From contig CAYWXH010000027.1 of NCBI GenBank assembly GCA_964462295.1, positions 1 through 20,465 on the forward strand: a stretch of DNA of 20,465 nucleotides, in the 5' to 3' direction. Both the position numbers and the translations under genes were made by a program. Position 1 is the first letter of the stretch. Each line of letters starts with the position of its first letter. The stretch comes from JALVIU01 sp964462295 (GTDB lineage: Bacteria; Atribacterota; JALVIU01). Positions 1 to 6,217 of this stretch are shown here, piece by piece. Below the pieces are notes generated by a model. That model was not told the DNA's origin, did no database searches, and was given only the letters and a program-made list of their open reading frames with translations.

Positions 1-7
1 CAAAAGA

Positions 8-47
8 GAGATTGCTTCGGCTCACAAAACGAGCCTCGCAATGACAA
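8..47. repeat. Dispersed palindromic repeat, copy 1
   Basis: This is the first of two related hairpin elements. An outer stem ATTGC (11-15) pairs with GCAAT (38-42). An inner stem GGCTC (19-23) pairs with GAGCC (31-35) around the loop ACAAAAC. The ending TCGCAATGACAA matches a widespread bacterial repeat type that reads GTCATTGCGAGG on the other strand; that link is from general familiarity. It lies outside genes, upstream of the lptF/G-like operon. Function unknown. Confidence 0.75.
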
Positions 48-62
48 ATCTTGGGGGTCGCA

Positions 63-103
63 GATTGCCACGGGGCTACAAAACAAGCCCCTCGCAATGA
101 CAA
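63..103. repeat. Dispersed palindromic repeat, copy 2
   Basis: This second copy starts about 53 bp after the first. It keeps the outer stem ATTGC (64-68) / GCAAT (94-98), the ACAAAAC loop core and the tail TCGCAATGACAA. Its inner stem differs, GGGGCT (72-77) / AGCCCC (86-91), and stays perfectly paired. Compensating changes between the copies argue that the hairpin itself is conserved. Confidence 0.75.
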
Positions 104-168
104 GGGAGGGGAAAAGCCCATAAAACTATGGAAACAATAAAATAGAGATCACAAACATTACGACCCTC

Positions 169-197
169 TTGACACTTCAGAGGGCATTTGTTATACT
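169..197 (+). promoter_or_regulatory. Sigma-70 promoter of the lptF/G-purA operon
   Basis: TTGACA (169-174) and TATACT (192-197) are separated by exactly 17 bp, so the -35 is a perfect consensus and the -10 is 5 of 6. Transcription should start near 204, leaving a leader of about 60 nt before the ATG at 265. An inverted repeat CCCTCT (164-169) / AGAGGG (179-184) overlaps the -35 box and could be an operator. Confidence 0.85.
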
Positions 198-264
198 CAA
201 AGACGATAAGTATAAAGAAAATAATAGTAATAGATACGACTACTTTAAAATCAAGGAGATAAAA

Positions 265-1356
265 ATGTTTAGAATAAAGATAATGGATAGGTATCTTGCA
301 AGGGAAACATACAACTTCTTTCTCTTAGGCGTGATAGCAATTACAATTATGATGACAGTTGAGACCCTCTTTGAACTCATGGAACTCCTCATAGATAAAG
401 GTGTAGCAATTGATAAGGTACTTAAAATTCTCATCTATCGTCTTCCTGCATTTATGGTTGTCACATTTCCTATTTCTATCTTAGCAGGTACAGAACTCGG
501 TATAGGTAGACTACTAAATGATAGTGAAATCACGGCTATGAGGGCATCTGGAATCTCCCTCAAGAGAATCACTATCCCCTTCACCATAGTAGCCCTAATT
601 GTAAGCATAGGGTCATATCTTTTAAATGACTTCGTAGTTCCTGAGGCAAATCATATATCGCAAAATATCATAAGAGAAGTTATATATAAAAAAGGCCCTC
701 CACATATAGAGAAAAATGTATTTTTTAAAGATGCCGAAAATAGGTATTTTTATATAAATGATTTTGACCAAAAACGACTCTTAATGAAAGATATAATGGT
801 ATATGAGATTTCAAAACAATGGGATAAAAAATTCCCTAGAGTAATTACTGCAAAAGAAGGCAAATGGCTAAAAGATACCTGGGACCTAAGGGAAGGTCAT
901 ATATATGAATACGATAAGAATGGTCAACTAGTGTATAGCGGCACATTTAAAGATATGAAAATCATAGTAAAAGATGAATTAAAAGACTTTTTCAAAAGCC
1001 AAAGAACACCTCAAGAAATGACAAGCAGAGAGCTTGCAAAACATATAGAACTTCTTAAAAAAAGCGGTGCAGACCCAAAAGGATTTGAAGTAGATTACCA
1101 CATGAAATTTTCTGTACCCTTTTCCGCTCTTATTTTTACCCTAATAGGTGCCCCACTAGGATTAAAATTTAGAAAAGGTGGGAAGGCTACAGGTGTAGTA
1201 ATAAGTATAGTTCTTGTATTTGTATACTATCTTATACTTTCTGCATCAAGGGCACTTGGAAAAAGTGGGGTCCTCCCCCCTATTCCGGCAGCCTGGCTGC
1301 CTGATATAATATTTGCTATACTAGGTACTTATCTTATACTAACTGTTGAAAAATAA
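265..1356 (+). CDS. LptF/LptG (YjgP/YjgQ) family LPS-export permease
   Basis: A 363-residue inner-membrane protein of the LptF/LptG family. In known systems this family pairs with LptB to extract lipopolysaccharide and pass it to the LptA bridge. About three N-terminal membrane helices (roughly 15-45, 60-82, 102-122) precede a periplasmic beta-rich domain (about 130-275), and three helices follow (283-300, 309-330, 344-361). The stretch SEITAMRASGISLKRI (88-102) after helix 2 is a family hallmark. The ATG at 265 was chosen because AAGGAGAT (253-260) sits just before it; a farther in-frame TTG at 169 is the -35 promoter box. First gene of its operon, 12 nt before purA. LptF and LptG cannot be told apart here, and no second copy is present. 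Confidence 0.9.
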   Translation: MFRIKIMDRYLARETYNFFLLGVIAITIMMTVETLFELMELLIDKGVAIDKVLKILIYRLPAFMVVTFPISILAGTELGIGRLLNDSEITAMRASGISLKRITIPFTIVALIVSIGSYLLNDFVVPEANHISQNIIREVIYKKGPPHIEKNVFFKDAENRYFYINDFDQKRLLMKDIMVYEISKQWDKKFPRVITAKEGKWLKDTWDLREGHIYEYDKNGQLVYSGTFKDMKIIVKDELKDFFKSQRTPQEMTSRELAKHIELLKKSGADPKGFEVDYHMKFSVPFSALIFTLIGAPLGLKFRKGGKATGVVISIVLVFVYYLILSASRALGKSGVLPPIPAAWLPDIIFAILGTYLILTVEK

Positions 1357-1368
1357 AGGAGAGAAAAT

Positions 1369-2649
1369 ATGAGTATAATTGTACTTGTTGGTGCCCAATG
1401 GGGAGATGAAGGAAAGGGCAAAATTACCGATTATCTTGCAGAAAAGGCAAAAATCGTAGCAAGATATCAAGGGGGAAACAATGCAGGTCATACTGTTGTA
1501 ATAAATGAAAAAAAGATATTCTTACATCTGCTCCCATCTGGAATACTACATAAAGATACCATCTCTGTAATCGGAGGGGGCTTAGTAGTTGACCCTGAGG
1601 CTCTTATCAAAGAGATAAAAGATATAGAAAGTTTAGGATATTCTGTAAAACAAAGACTCTTTATAGATTATAGGGCACACATAGTACTTCCATATCATAA
1701 ACTCTTAGACAAATTAAGAGAAGAAAGTGCAAAAGGAGGAAAAATTGGAACAACAGGCAAGGGGATAGGGCCTGCCTATGAAGATAAATATTCACGAAAA
1801 GGGTTACGAATGGGTGATATGTTAGATGAGATTTACTTTTTAGAAAAACTTAAGGAAACTGCCAAAGAAAAAAATCTGATATTGGAAAAGATCTATGACC
1901 ATCCCCCTATAGATATAGAGAAACTAATAGAGACTTTTAAGGAATATAGGAAATATCTTATACCTTATATAAAAGATACAAGCTTTATGCTGTATAATGC
2001 ACTGAAAAACAAAGAAACTGTTCTCATGGAAGGTGCACAAGGTATAATGCTTGATATAGATCATGGTACATATCCCTATGTCACATCTTCTAATCCTGTA
2101 ACCGGTGGTGTATCTGTCGGTTGCGGGGTGTCTGTAAAGTTTATCGAAAAAACGATAGGTGTAACGAAGGCATATACTACAAGGGTAGGAGAAGGACCAT
2201 TTCCTACAGAACTAAAAGACGAATTAGGTAATACACTAAGAGAAAAGGGTGGAGAATATGGAGTTACTACAGGCCGTCCTAGAAGATGTGGTTGGCTTGA
2301 CCTAGTAGCCCTTAAATACGCAGTAAGGATAAGTGGTATAGATACCTTAGCCCTTACCAAGTTGGATGTACTATCAGGTTTTGATACTGTGAAGGTTGCC
2401 GTGGGATATAAAATAGATGGAAAAGAGGTAGAAGAATTCCCTTATAATACCAATATACTCTCAAAGGTTAAACCCATATACAAAGAATTTCTTGGGTGGG
2501 AAGCATTCCCTTCTTCAATAAAAGACAGAAAAAGGCTTCCCACAAACGCCCAGAGATATATAGAGTTTATCGAGAATTATTTAAAAACTCCTATAGAAAT
2601 TATTTCTATAGGTCCTGGAAGGGAGGAGACTATACAAAATGATAGATAG
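1369..2649 (+). CDS. purA: Adenylosuccinate synthetase
   Basis: A 426-residue cytosolic enzyme that joins IMP and aspartate using GTP to give adenylosuccinate, the first committed step from IMP to AMP. The GTP loop GAQWGDEGKGK is at residues 8-18 and includes the catalytic base Asp13. NNAGH puts the general acid His at 41. The IMP/aspartate loop VTTGRPRRCGW is at 299-309. These positions and the full length match the bacterial family. The start is supported by AAGGAGAG upstream. Its last 11 bp overlap the next small gene, so the two are probably translationally coupled. Confidence 0.98.
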   Translation: MSIIVLVGAQWGDEGKGKITDYLAEKAKIVARYQGGNNAGHTVVINEKKIFLHLLPSGILHKDTISVIGGGLVVDPEALIKEIKDIESLGYSVKQRLFIDYRAHIVLPYHKLLDKLREESAKGGKIGTTGKGIGPAYEDKYSRKGLRMGDMLDEIYFLEKLKETAKEKNLILEKIYDHPPIDIEKLIETFKEYRKYLIPYIKDTSFMLYNALKNKETVLMEGAQGIMLDIDHGTYPYVTSSNPVTGGVSVGCGVSVKFIEKTIGVTKAYTTRVGEGPFPTELKDELGNTLREKGGEYGVTTGRPRRCGWLDLVALKYAVRISGIDTLALTKLDVLSGFDTVKVAVGYKIDGKEVEEFPYNTNILSKVKPIYKEFLGWEAFPSSIKDRKRLPTNAQRYIEFIENYLKTPIEIISIGPGREETIQNDR

Positions 2650-2851
2650 AAAAATAATTATAATAAATGGATTTTCAGAGGAAGAATTAAAGGAATTCTT
2701 AAGCTGGTACAAGCAAAATGAAAAATTGCCAAAATCAATATTTGCCGTAGTTACTGAACACTCTATAGAATGGAAAGTAAAGGATCTTCTTGAGGAGTTA
2801 GTTAAAGAAGATGAAGAGATGAAAAAAATAAGAGAAAAGAATAAACAATAA
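2639..2851 (+). CDS. Small DUF3783-like protein
   Basis: A 70-residue soluble protein of unknown function. It reads IIIINGFSEEELKEFLSWY, then IFAVVTEHSIEWKVKDLLEEL, then a charged tail. The pattern (I-x-G-F-S-x-E-E-L, then A-V-V-T, then W-x-x-x-x-L-L-E-E-L) resembles the DUF3783 family of small proteins; I assign this from memory of the pattern. The ATG lies inside the end of purA, 10 nt after GGGAGGAG (2621-2628), which supports real coupled translation. It is the last gene before the terminator. No signal peptide or membrane segment is visible. Confidence 0.8.
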   Translation: MIDRKIIIINGFSEEELKEFLSWYKQNEKLPKSIFAVVTEHSIEWKVKDLLEELVKEDEEMKKIREKNKQ

Positions 2852-2880
2852 AAAAGCCCCCATCTTTGGGGGCTTTTTTA
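2851..2880. terminator. Bidirectional intrinsic terminator
   Basis: AAAAAGCCCCC (2851-2861) pairs with GGGGGCTTTTT (2868-2878) around the loop ATCTTT. The hairpin has a T tract on either strand, so it can end both the rightward purA operon and the leftward groESL operon, which converge here. Confidence 0.93.
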
Positions 2881-2881
2881 T

Positions 2882-4510
2882 TTACATCATATCTGGATAT
2901 CCACCGCCTCCTGGCATTGGTGGTTGTGGTTTTTCCTTTTCAGGTTTTTCAGTTACAAGTACCTCTGTTGTAAGTATCATACTTGCAATACTTGCAGCAT
3001 TTTGAAGTGCGGATCTTGTAACCTTTGCAGGGTCAACAATTCCTGCCTCAAACATATCTCTAAACTCTTCTCTTATAGCATCAAATCCTACATTAGTTGG
3101 CTGTTCTTTTGCCTTTTCAACAATTACAGAACCTTCAAGTCCTGCATTTTCTGCAATCATCTTAAGTGGTTCTTCAAGTGCCTTTACAATAATATTTGCA
3201 CCTATCTTCATATCGCCTTCAAGGTTAAGTTCTCTAAGTTTTGGTGCTATGTGGAGAAGTGCTATTCCACCACCGGGAACAATACCTTCCTCAACAGCAG
3301 CCTTTGTTGCAGAGAGTGCATCCTCAATTCTATGTTTCTTCTCTTTAAGTTCTGTCTCAGTTGGTGCACCTACTCTAATTACTGCAACTCCACCCTTAAT
3401 CTTAGCAAGTCTTTCCTGAAGTTTTTCTCTATCATAATCAGATGTGGTCTCTTCAATTTGAGCCCTGATCTGAGCCTCTCTCTTCTCTATCTCTTTTGGA
3501 TCTCCCTTTCCACCTACTATAATAGTATCATCTTTTGTAACTCTTACTCTTTCTGCACGACCAAGCATATCTATAGTTGCATTCTCCAACTTAAGACCAA
3601 GCTCTTCAGAGATTACCTGTCCACCGGTCACAACTGCAATATCACCAAGCATTGCCTTTCTTCTATCACCAAATCCTGGGGCCTTAACAGCTACCACATT
3701 AAGAGTACCTCTTAATTTGTTTACCACTAATGTAGCAAGTGCTTCACCTTCTACATCTTCAGCTATTATAAGTAGGGGTCTTCCAACCTGAGCTATCTTT
3801 TCAAGAATTGGAAGGAGGTTTTTCATATTACTTAACTTCTGATCAGTAATGAGGATATATACATCATCTAATACTGCTTCCATCCTCTCTGCATCTGTTA
3901 CCATATATGGAGAGATGTAACCTCTGTCAAACTGCATACCTTCTACTACTTCAAGTTCTGTACCAATTCCTTTGGATTCTTCAACAGTAATTACTCCATC
4001 TTTCCCTACTTTATCCATTGCCTCTGCAATAAGATCTCCAATCTCCCTATCTGCTGCAGAGATAGATGCAACCTGTGCAATATCATCTTTTGTTTTTACC
4101 TCTTTGGCTAATTTCTTAATCTCATCTACTGCTACCTCAACAGCCTTGTCAATTCCCTTCTTCAAAAAGATTGGGTTTGCACCTGCTGCTACATTTCTTA
4201 AACCTTCCTTAATAATAGCCTGTGCCAAAACTGTAGCTGTGGTTGTTCCATCACCTGCTATATCGTTTGTCTTTGTTGCAACCTCTTTAACAAGCTGTAC
4301 ACCAAGATTTTCAAATGGATCTTCCACATCTATCTCTCTTGCAATAGTTACACCATCATTAGTAATAGTAGGGGATCCAAACTTCTTCTCTAAAACAACA
4401 TTTCTTCCTCTTGGGCCAAGGGTAATCTTTACCGCATTGGCAATTATATCAGCACCCCTCTGGAGGGCTCTTCTTGCTTCTTCATTAAAAAGAAATACCT
4501 TTGCTGCCAT
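2882..4510 (-). CDS. groL: Chaperonin GroEL (Hsp60)
   Basis: A 542-residue 60-kDa chaperonin subunit that forms double heptameric rings and folds proteins with ATP and the GroES lid. LGPRGRNV (31-38) and AGDGTTT (85-91, with catalytic Asp87) build the ATP site. The C-terminus ends in PMPGGGGYPDMM, the usual flexible Gly/Met-rich tail. The ATG at 4510 is chosen because AAGGAGG lies 10 nt upstream; an in-frame TTG three codons earlier is only about 1 nt from that site and is unlikely. It follows groES by 30 nt and shares its promoter and CIRCE control. Full length with no odd residues noted. Confidence 0.98.
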   Translation of the reverse strand: MAAKVFLFNEEARRALQRGADIIANAVKITLGPRGRNVVLEKKFGSPTITNDGVTIAREIDVEDPFENLGVQLVKEVATKTNDIAGDGTTTATVLAQAIIKEGLRNVAAGANPIFLKKGIDKAVEVAVDEIKKLAKEVKTKDDIAQVASISAADREIGDLIAEAMDKVGKDGVITVEESKGIGTELEVVEGMQFDRGYISPYMVTDAERMEAVLDDVYILITDQKLSNMKNLLPILEKIAQVGRPLLIIAEDVEGEALATLVVNKLRGTLNVVAVKAPGFGDRRKAMLGDIAVVTGGQVISEELGLKLENATIDMLGRAERVRVTKDDTIIVGGKGDPKEIEKREAQIRAQIEETTSDYDREKLQERLAKIKGGVAVIRVGAPTETELKEKKHRIEDALSATKAAVEEGIVPGGGIALLHIAPKLRELNLEGDMKIGANIIVKALEEPLKMIAENAGLEGSVIVEKAKEQPTNVGFDAIREEFRDMFEAGIVDPAKVTRSALQNAASIASMILTTEVLVTEKPEKEKPQPPMPGGGGYPDMM

Positions 4511-4540
4511 ATCTATCAATCCTCCTTCTTCTTAAAAATT

Positions 4541-4828
4541 TTACTCTAATATTGCTAAAATATCACTTTCACTCATAAGGAGATATTCTTCATCATCAAG
4601 TTCTATCTCTGTTCCTGCATATTTTGCAAATATTACCTTATCTCCTACTTTTACATTCATAGGAATTCTCTTCCCATCATCTGTAAGTCTTCCCTCACCT
4701 ACTGCTACAACTTCTCCTCTCTGAGGTTTTTCTTTTGCAGTATCAGGAAGTACTATTCCACCTTTTGTCTTTTCCTGCTCACTTACTCTTTTTACAAGTA
4801 CTCTGTCACCAAGTGGTCTTATCTTCAT
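4541..4828 (-). CDS. groS: Co-chaperonin GroES (Hsp10)
   Basis: A 95-residue co-chaperonin that caps GroEL rings. It opens with MKIRPLGDRVLVKR, has the mobile loop EQEKTKGGIVLPDTAKEKP (about 17-35) whose GGIVLP contacts GroEL, and ends ESDILAILE; all are family hallmarks. The start is set by AAAGGAGGGA about 5 nt upstream. First gene of the groESL operon, preceded by a 334-bp control region with two CIRCE operators, so it is probably repressed by HrcA. No hrcA gene is in the window. Confidence 0.98.
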   Translation of the reverse strand: MKIRPLGDRVLVKRVSEQEKTKGGIVLPDTAKEKPQRGEVVAVGEGRLTDDGKRIPMNVKVGDKVIFAKYAGTEIELDDEEYLLMSESDILAILE

Positions 4829-4876
4829 TATTACTCCCTCCTTTATCTAAATTTTATCAAATTCATTATTCGAGTG

Positions 4877-4903
4877 TTAGCACTCAAAATATGTATTTGC
4901 TAA
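4877..4903. promoter_or_regulatory. CIRCE operator, proximal
   Basis: TTAGCACTC (4877-4885), a 9-bp spacer, then ATTTGCTAA (4895-4903). The left arm matches the CIRCE consensus in 9 of 9 positions and the right arm in 6 of 9, with the exact N9 spacing. It lies just downstream of the predicted transcription start, the classic place for HrcA repression. GAGTGTTAG (4872-4880) forms an extra overlapping half-site. Confidence 0.9.
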
Positions 4904-4917
4904 TTCTTCCAAGGTAT

Positions 4918-4945
4918 ATGATATCACTTTCTTGAAAAATATCAA
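4918..4945 (-). promoter_or_regulatory. Sigma-70 promoter of groESL
   Basis: On the minus strand, TTGATA (4945-4940) and TATCAT (4923-4918) are spaced by 16 bp; each box matches 5 of 6 consensus bases. Transcription should begin near 4911, so the proximal CIRCE falls in the first part of the transcript. A small inverted repeat, CTTGA/TCAAG, overlaps the -35 box (4946-4931). Confidence 0.75.
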
Positions 4946-5067
4946 GTCTTATTTAGAACAAAAATGAAAGATTATAAATGATTAAGATAAATTAAAGCAA
5001 ATTATATAATTTTTTTTATTTATTAATCATAATTTCTTAAAATATCAATGATTTTCATATAAAAGTA

Positions 5068-5082
5068 TGATAAAATTTATCA
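5068..5082. promoter_or_regulatory. Fur/PerR-type 7-1-7 palindrome
   Basis: TGATAAA-A-TTTATCA is a perfect 15-bp inverted repeat with the 7-1-7 form of Fur-family operators. It matches the Fur core TGATAATNATTATCA at 12 of 14 positions. It overlaps the left arm of the distal CIRCE (5077-5085). The binding protein is inferred; a PerR gene lies about 1.1 kb away. Confidence 0.55.
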
Positions 5083-5103
5083 CTCCCACATTAAAAGTGC
5101 TAA
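5077..5103. promoter_or_regulatory. CIRCE operator, distal
   Basis: TTATCACTC (5077-5085), a 9-bp spacer, then AAGTGCTAA (5095-5103). Each arm matches the CIRCE consensus in 8 of 9 positions with the exact N9 spacing. It starts exactly 200 bp from the proximal element. The short palindrome GTGCTA-ATA-TAGCAC (5097-5111) overlaps its right arm, making a third half-site. A TATATT at 5107-5102 on the minus strand could be a -10 box, but its -35 would fall inside the terminator. Confidence 0.85.
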
Positions 5104-5114
5104 TATAGCACAAT

Positions 5115-5142
5115 AAAAAACCCCGGCACAAGCCGGGGTTTT
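5115..5142 (-). terminator. Intrinsic terminator of the perR-dfx operon
   Basis: On the minus strand AAAACCCCGGC (5142-5132) pairs with GCCGGGGTTTT (5127-5117) around TTGT. Six T residues run from 5120 to 5115. The stem ends about 20 nt after the desulfoferrodoxin stop codon and separates this operon from groESL. Confidence 0.92.
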
Positions 5143-5162
5143 CACACATTAAAACTCCAAAT

Positions 5163-5546
5163 CTATTTCTTTACCCAAAGTCCGTGAACATTACAGTATT
5201 CTCGTGCAGAGACCTCTTTACCCTCTGGGACCTCAAATACTGCCTTAGGCTCATCACCTGGATTTAAAAACTTCTTATATACTACACCATCTACAGTAAG
5301 TTCAATCCACTCAATATAATGCTTTTCTTCCATAGGATGTAAAGCATTCTCCCCTACTACAACTACATATTTTCCATCTTCTCTCTTTATAAATGGTACA
5401 TGTTTTTCAGTAGATGTATCAGCTGTTTTTTCTTCAAGAAGTACCATAGGCTGACCACAACAGACCAAATCACCTGGCCCCTCATGTACAACCTCTACAA
5501 TATTTCCACATACTTCACATTTATAAATCTGTCCTCTTTTAGTCAT
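5163..5546 (-). CDS. dfx: Desulfoferrodoxin (2Fe superoxide reductase)
   Basis: A 127-residue cytosolic protein that reduces superoxide to hydrogen peroxide without releasing oxygen, typical of anaerobes. The N-terminal desulforedoxin domain binds an Fe(Cys)4 centre through Cys10, Cys13, Cys29 and Cys30 (YKCEVCG, LVCCGQPM). The C-terminal active-site iron has the expected ligands His49, His70, His76, Cys118 and His121, with the Glu47-Lys48 pair before His49. All ligands of the two-centre class are present. It follows rubrerythrin by 12 nt with AAGGAGGGA in the gap, and is the last gene of the PerR operon. The peroxide it makes could feed rubrerythrin. Confidence 0.97.
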   Translation of the reverse strand: MTKRGQIYKCEVCGNIVEVVHEGPGDLVCCGQPMVLLEEKTADTSTEKHVPFIKREDGKYVVVVGENALHPMEEKHYIEWIELTVDGVVYKKFLNPGDEPKAVFEVPEGKEVSAREYCNVHGLWVKK

Positions 5547-5558
5547 ATTGATCCCTCC

Positions 5559-6062
5559 TTAAAATTTTACAAATTTTTCCTTAGGCACTCCACATACTGG
5601 GCACTTATCAGGTGCCTCATTTATAGCAGTATATCCGCAAACAGGGCATACATATACACTTTCTACTTCTGCATCGGCATCTGCCTCTGCCTTGGCCTTT
5701 GCATCAGCATACATTTTGGCATGAAGCTTCTCTGCCTCTACTGCATATCCGATGCTTCTCTCTGCACCCTTTTCCCCTTGCAGTTTTGCAACTGCATCAT
5801 ATGCAGGATACATCTCTTCTACCTCAAAGGTCTCACCCTCTATGGCAGATTGAAGATTTTCAGGGGTTTTACCTACATTTCCCAATTCTTTAAAATGATT
5901 TGTAGCATGTACCTGTTCTGCATATGCAATTGCCCTAAATAACTTTGCTATCTTTGGTTTTCCCTCTTTTTCTGCAACATCTGCAAAAATTAGATACTTC
6001 ATATGAGCCTGGCTCTCCCCTGCAAATGCTGCCTCTAAATTAGCCTTCGTCATCTTTTTCAT
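5559..6062 (-). CDS. rbr: Rubrerythrin
   Basis: A 167-residue non-haem di-iron peroxidase that reduces hydrogen peroxide to water. The N-terminal four-helix ferritin-like domain carries the iron-binding carboxylates and histidine (ESQAHMKY at 16-23, EQVHATNH at 49-56, a second E-x2-H-type segment EAEKLHAKMY near 109-118). A C-terminal rubredoxin domain has two CPVCG knuckles (about 139-143 and 154-158). An Ala/Asp/Glu-rich linker joins the domains. The ATG at 6062 follows AGGAGGT at good spacing. It sits between the small rubredoxin-like gene and desulfoferrodoxin. Electrons could come from the neighbouring small protein, which is inference. Confidence 0.96.
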   Translation of the reverse strand: MKKMTKANLEAAFAGESQAHMKYLIFADVAEKEGKPKIAKLFRAIAYAEQVHATNHFKELGNVGKTPENLQSAIEGETFEVEEMYPAYDAVAKLQGEKGAERSIGYAVEAEKLHAKMYADAKAKAEADADAEVESVYVCPVCGYTAINEAPDKCPVCGVPKEKFVKF

Positions 6063-6078
6063 AAGAACACCTCCTATC

Positions 6079-6201
6079 TTATTTATCTTTCTTACTCTCT
6101 TTTTTTACAAAAGTACCCTTTTCTCCACAAGAAGGACACTTTCTAGGTTTACATTTTGCCTCTTTTTCATACCCACAATTGGTACAAACATAAATAGCCA
6201 A
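6079..6201 (-). CDS. RCKP-type rubredoxin-like small protein (TTG start)
   Basis: A 40-residue protein reading (M)AIYVCTNCGYEKEAKCKP then RKCPSCGEKGTFVKKESKKDK. Two metal knuckles, CTNCG (6-10) and CPSCG (22-26), flank the sequence KCKPRK, matching the small rubredoxin-like proteins called RCKP-type. The start is TTG at 6201, preceded by GGAGGGA at good spacing; no in-frame ATG exists, so simple gene callers will miss it. It sits 16 nt after perR and 16 nt before rubrerythrin, inside their operon. It probably binds one Fe or Zn and may carry electrons to rubrerythrin or desulfoferrodoxin (inference). A classic rubredoxin is about 52 residues, so this is a shortened form. Confidence 0.88.
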   Translation of the reverse strand: MAIYVCTNCGYEKEAKCKPRKCPSCGEKGTFVKKESKKDK

Positions 6202-6217
6202 GAAAATCCCTCCTTTC

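Larger units (their letters stand above)
4829..5162 (-). promoter_or_regulatory. groESL control region (no gene)
   Basis: This 334-bp gap between groES and the desulfoferrodoxin gene holds no credible ORF. Read leftward it contains the desulfoferrodoxin terminator (5142-5115), the distal CIRCE (5103-5077), a Fur/PerR-type palindrome (5082-5068), about 120 bp of very AT-rich DNA, a strong promoter (4945-4918), the proximal CIRCE (4903-4877) and the groES ribosome site. A weaker promoter-like pair, TTGCTT with TATAAT (4976-4971) at 18-bp spacing, lies in the AT-rich part. The extent of control DNA is unusual for groESL. Confidence 0.8.

Noticed and set aside
8..103. Start of a CRISPR array
   Set aside because: Only two imperfect copies whose variable part is the stem; repeat and spacer structure is absent.
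169..264. N-terminal extension of the lptF/G gene from a TTG at 169
   Set aside because: The TTG is the -35 promoter box, the extension has no ribosome site, and the ATG at 265 has a good one.
2924..3715. Long Cys-rich ORF on the plus strand antisense to groEL
   Set aside because: It is a mirror of the groEL coding frame with low-complexity Cys/Ser/Phe composition and no ribosome site.
4511..4519. GroEL start at an upstream TTG giving three extra residues
   Set aside because: The ribosome site is about 1 nt from it; the ATG at 4510 gives the standard MAAKVF start and proper spacing.
3972..4535. 187-residue plus-strand ORF antisense to groEL
   Set aside because: Ser/Ala/Thr-rich shadow of a conserved gene with no recognisable domain.
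4999..5012. Palindrome AAATTATATAATTT in the groES upstream region
   Set aside because: Made only of A and T in a very AT-rich stretch, so it is likely by chance.
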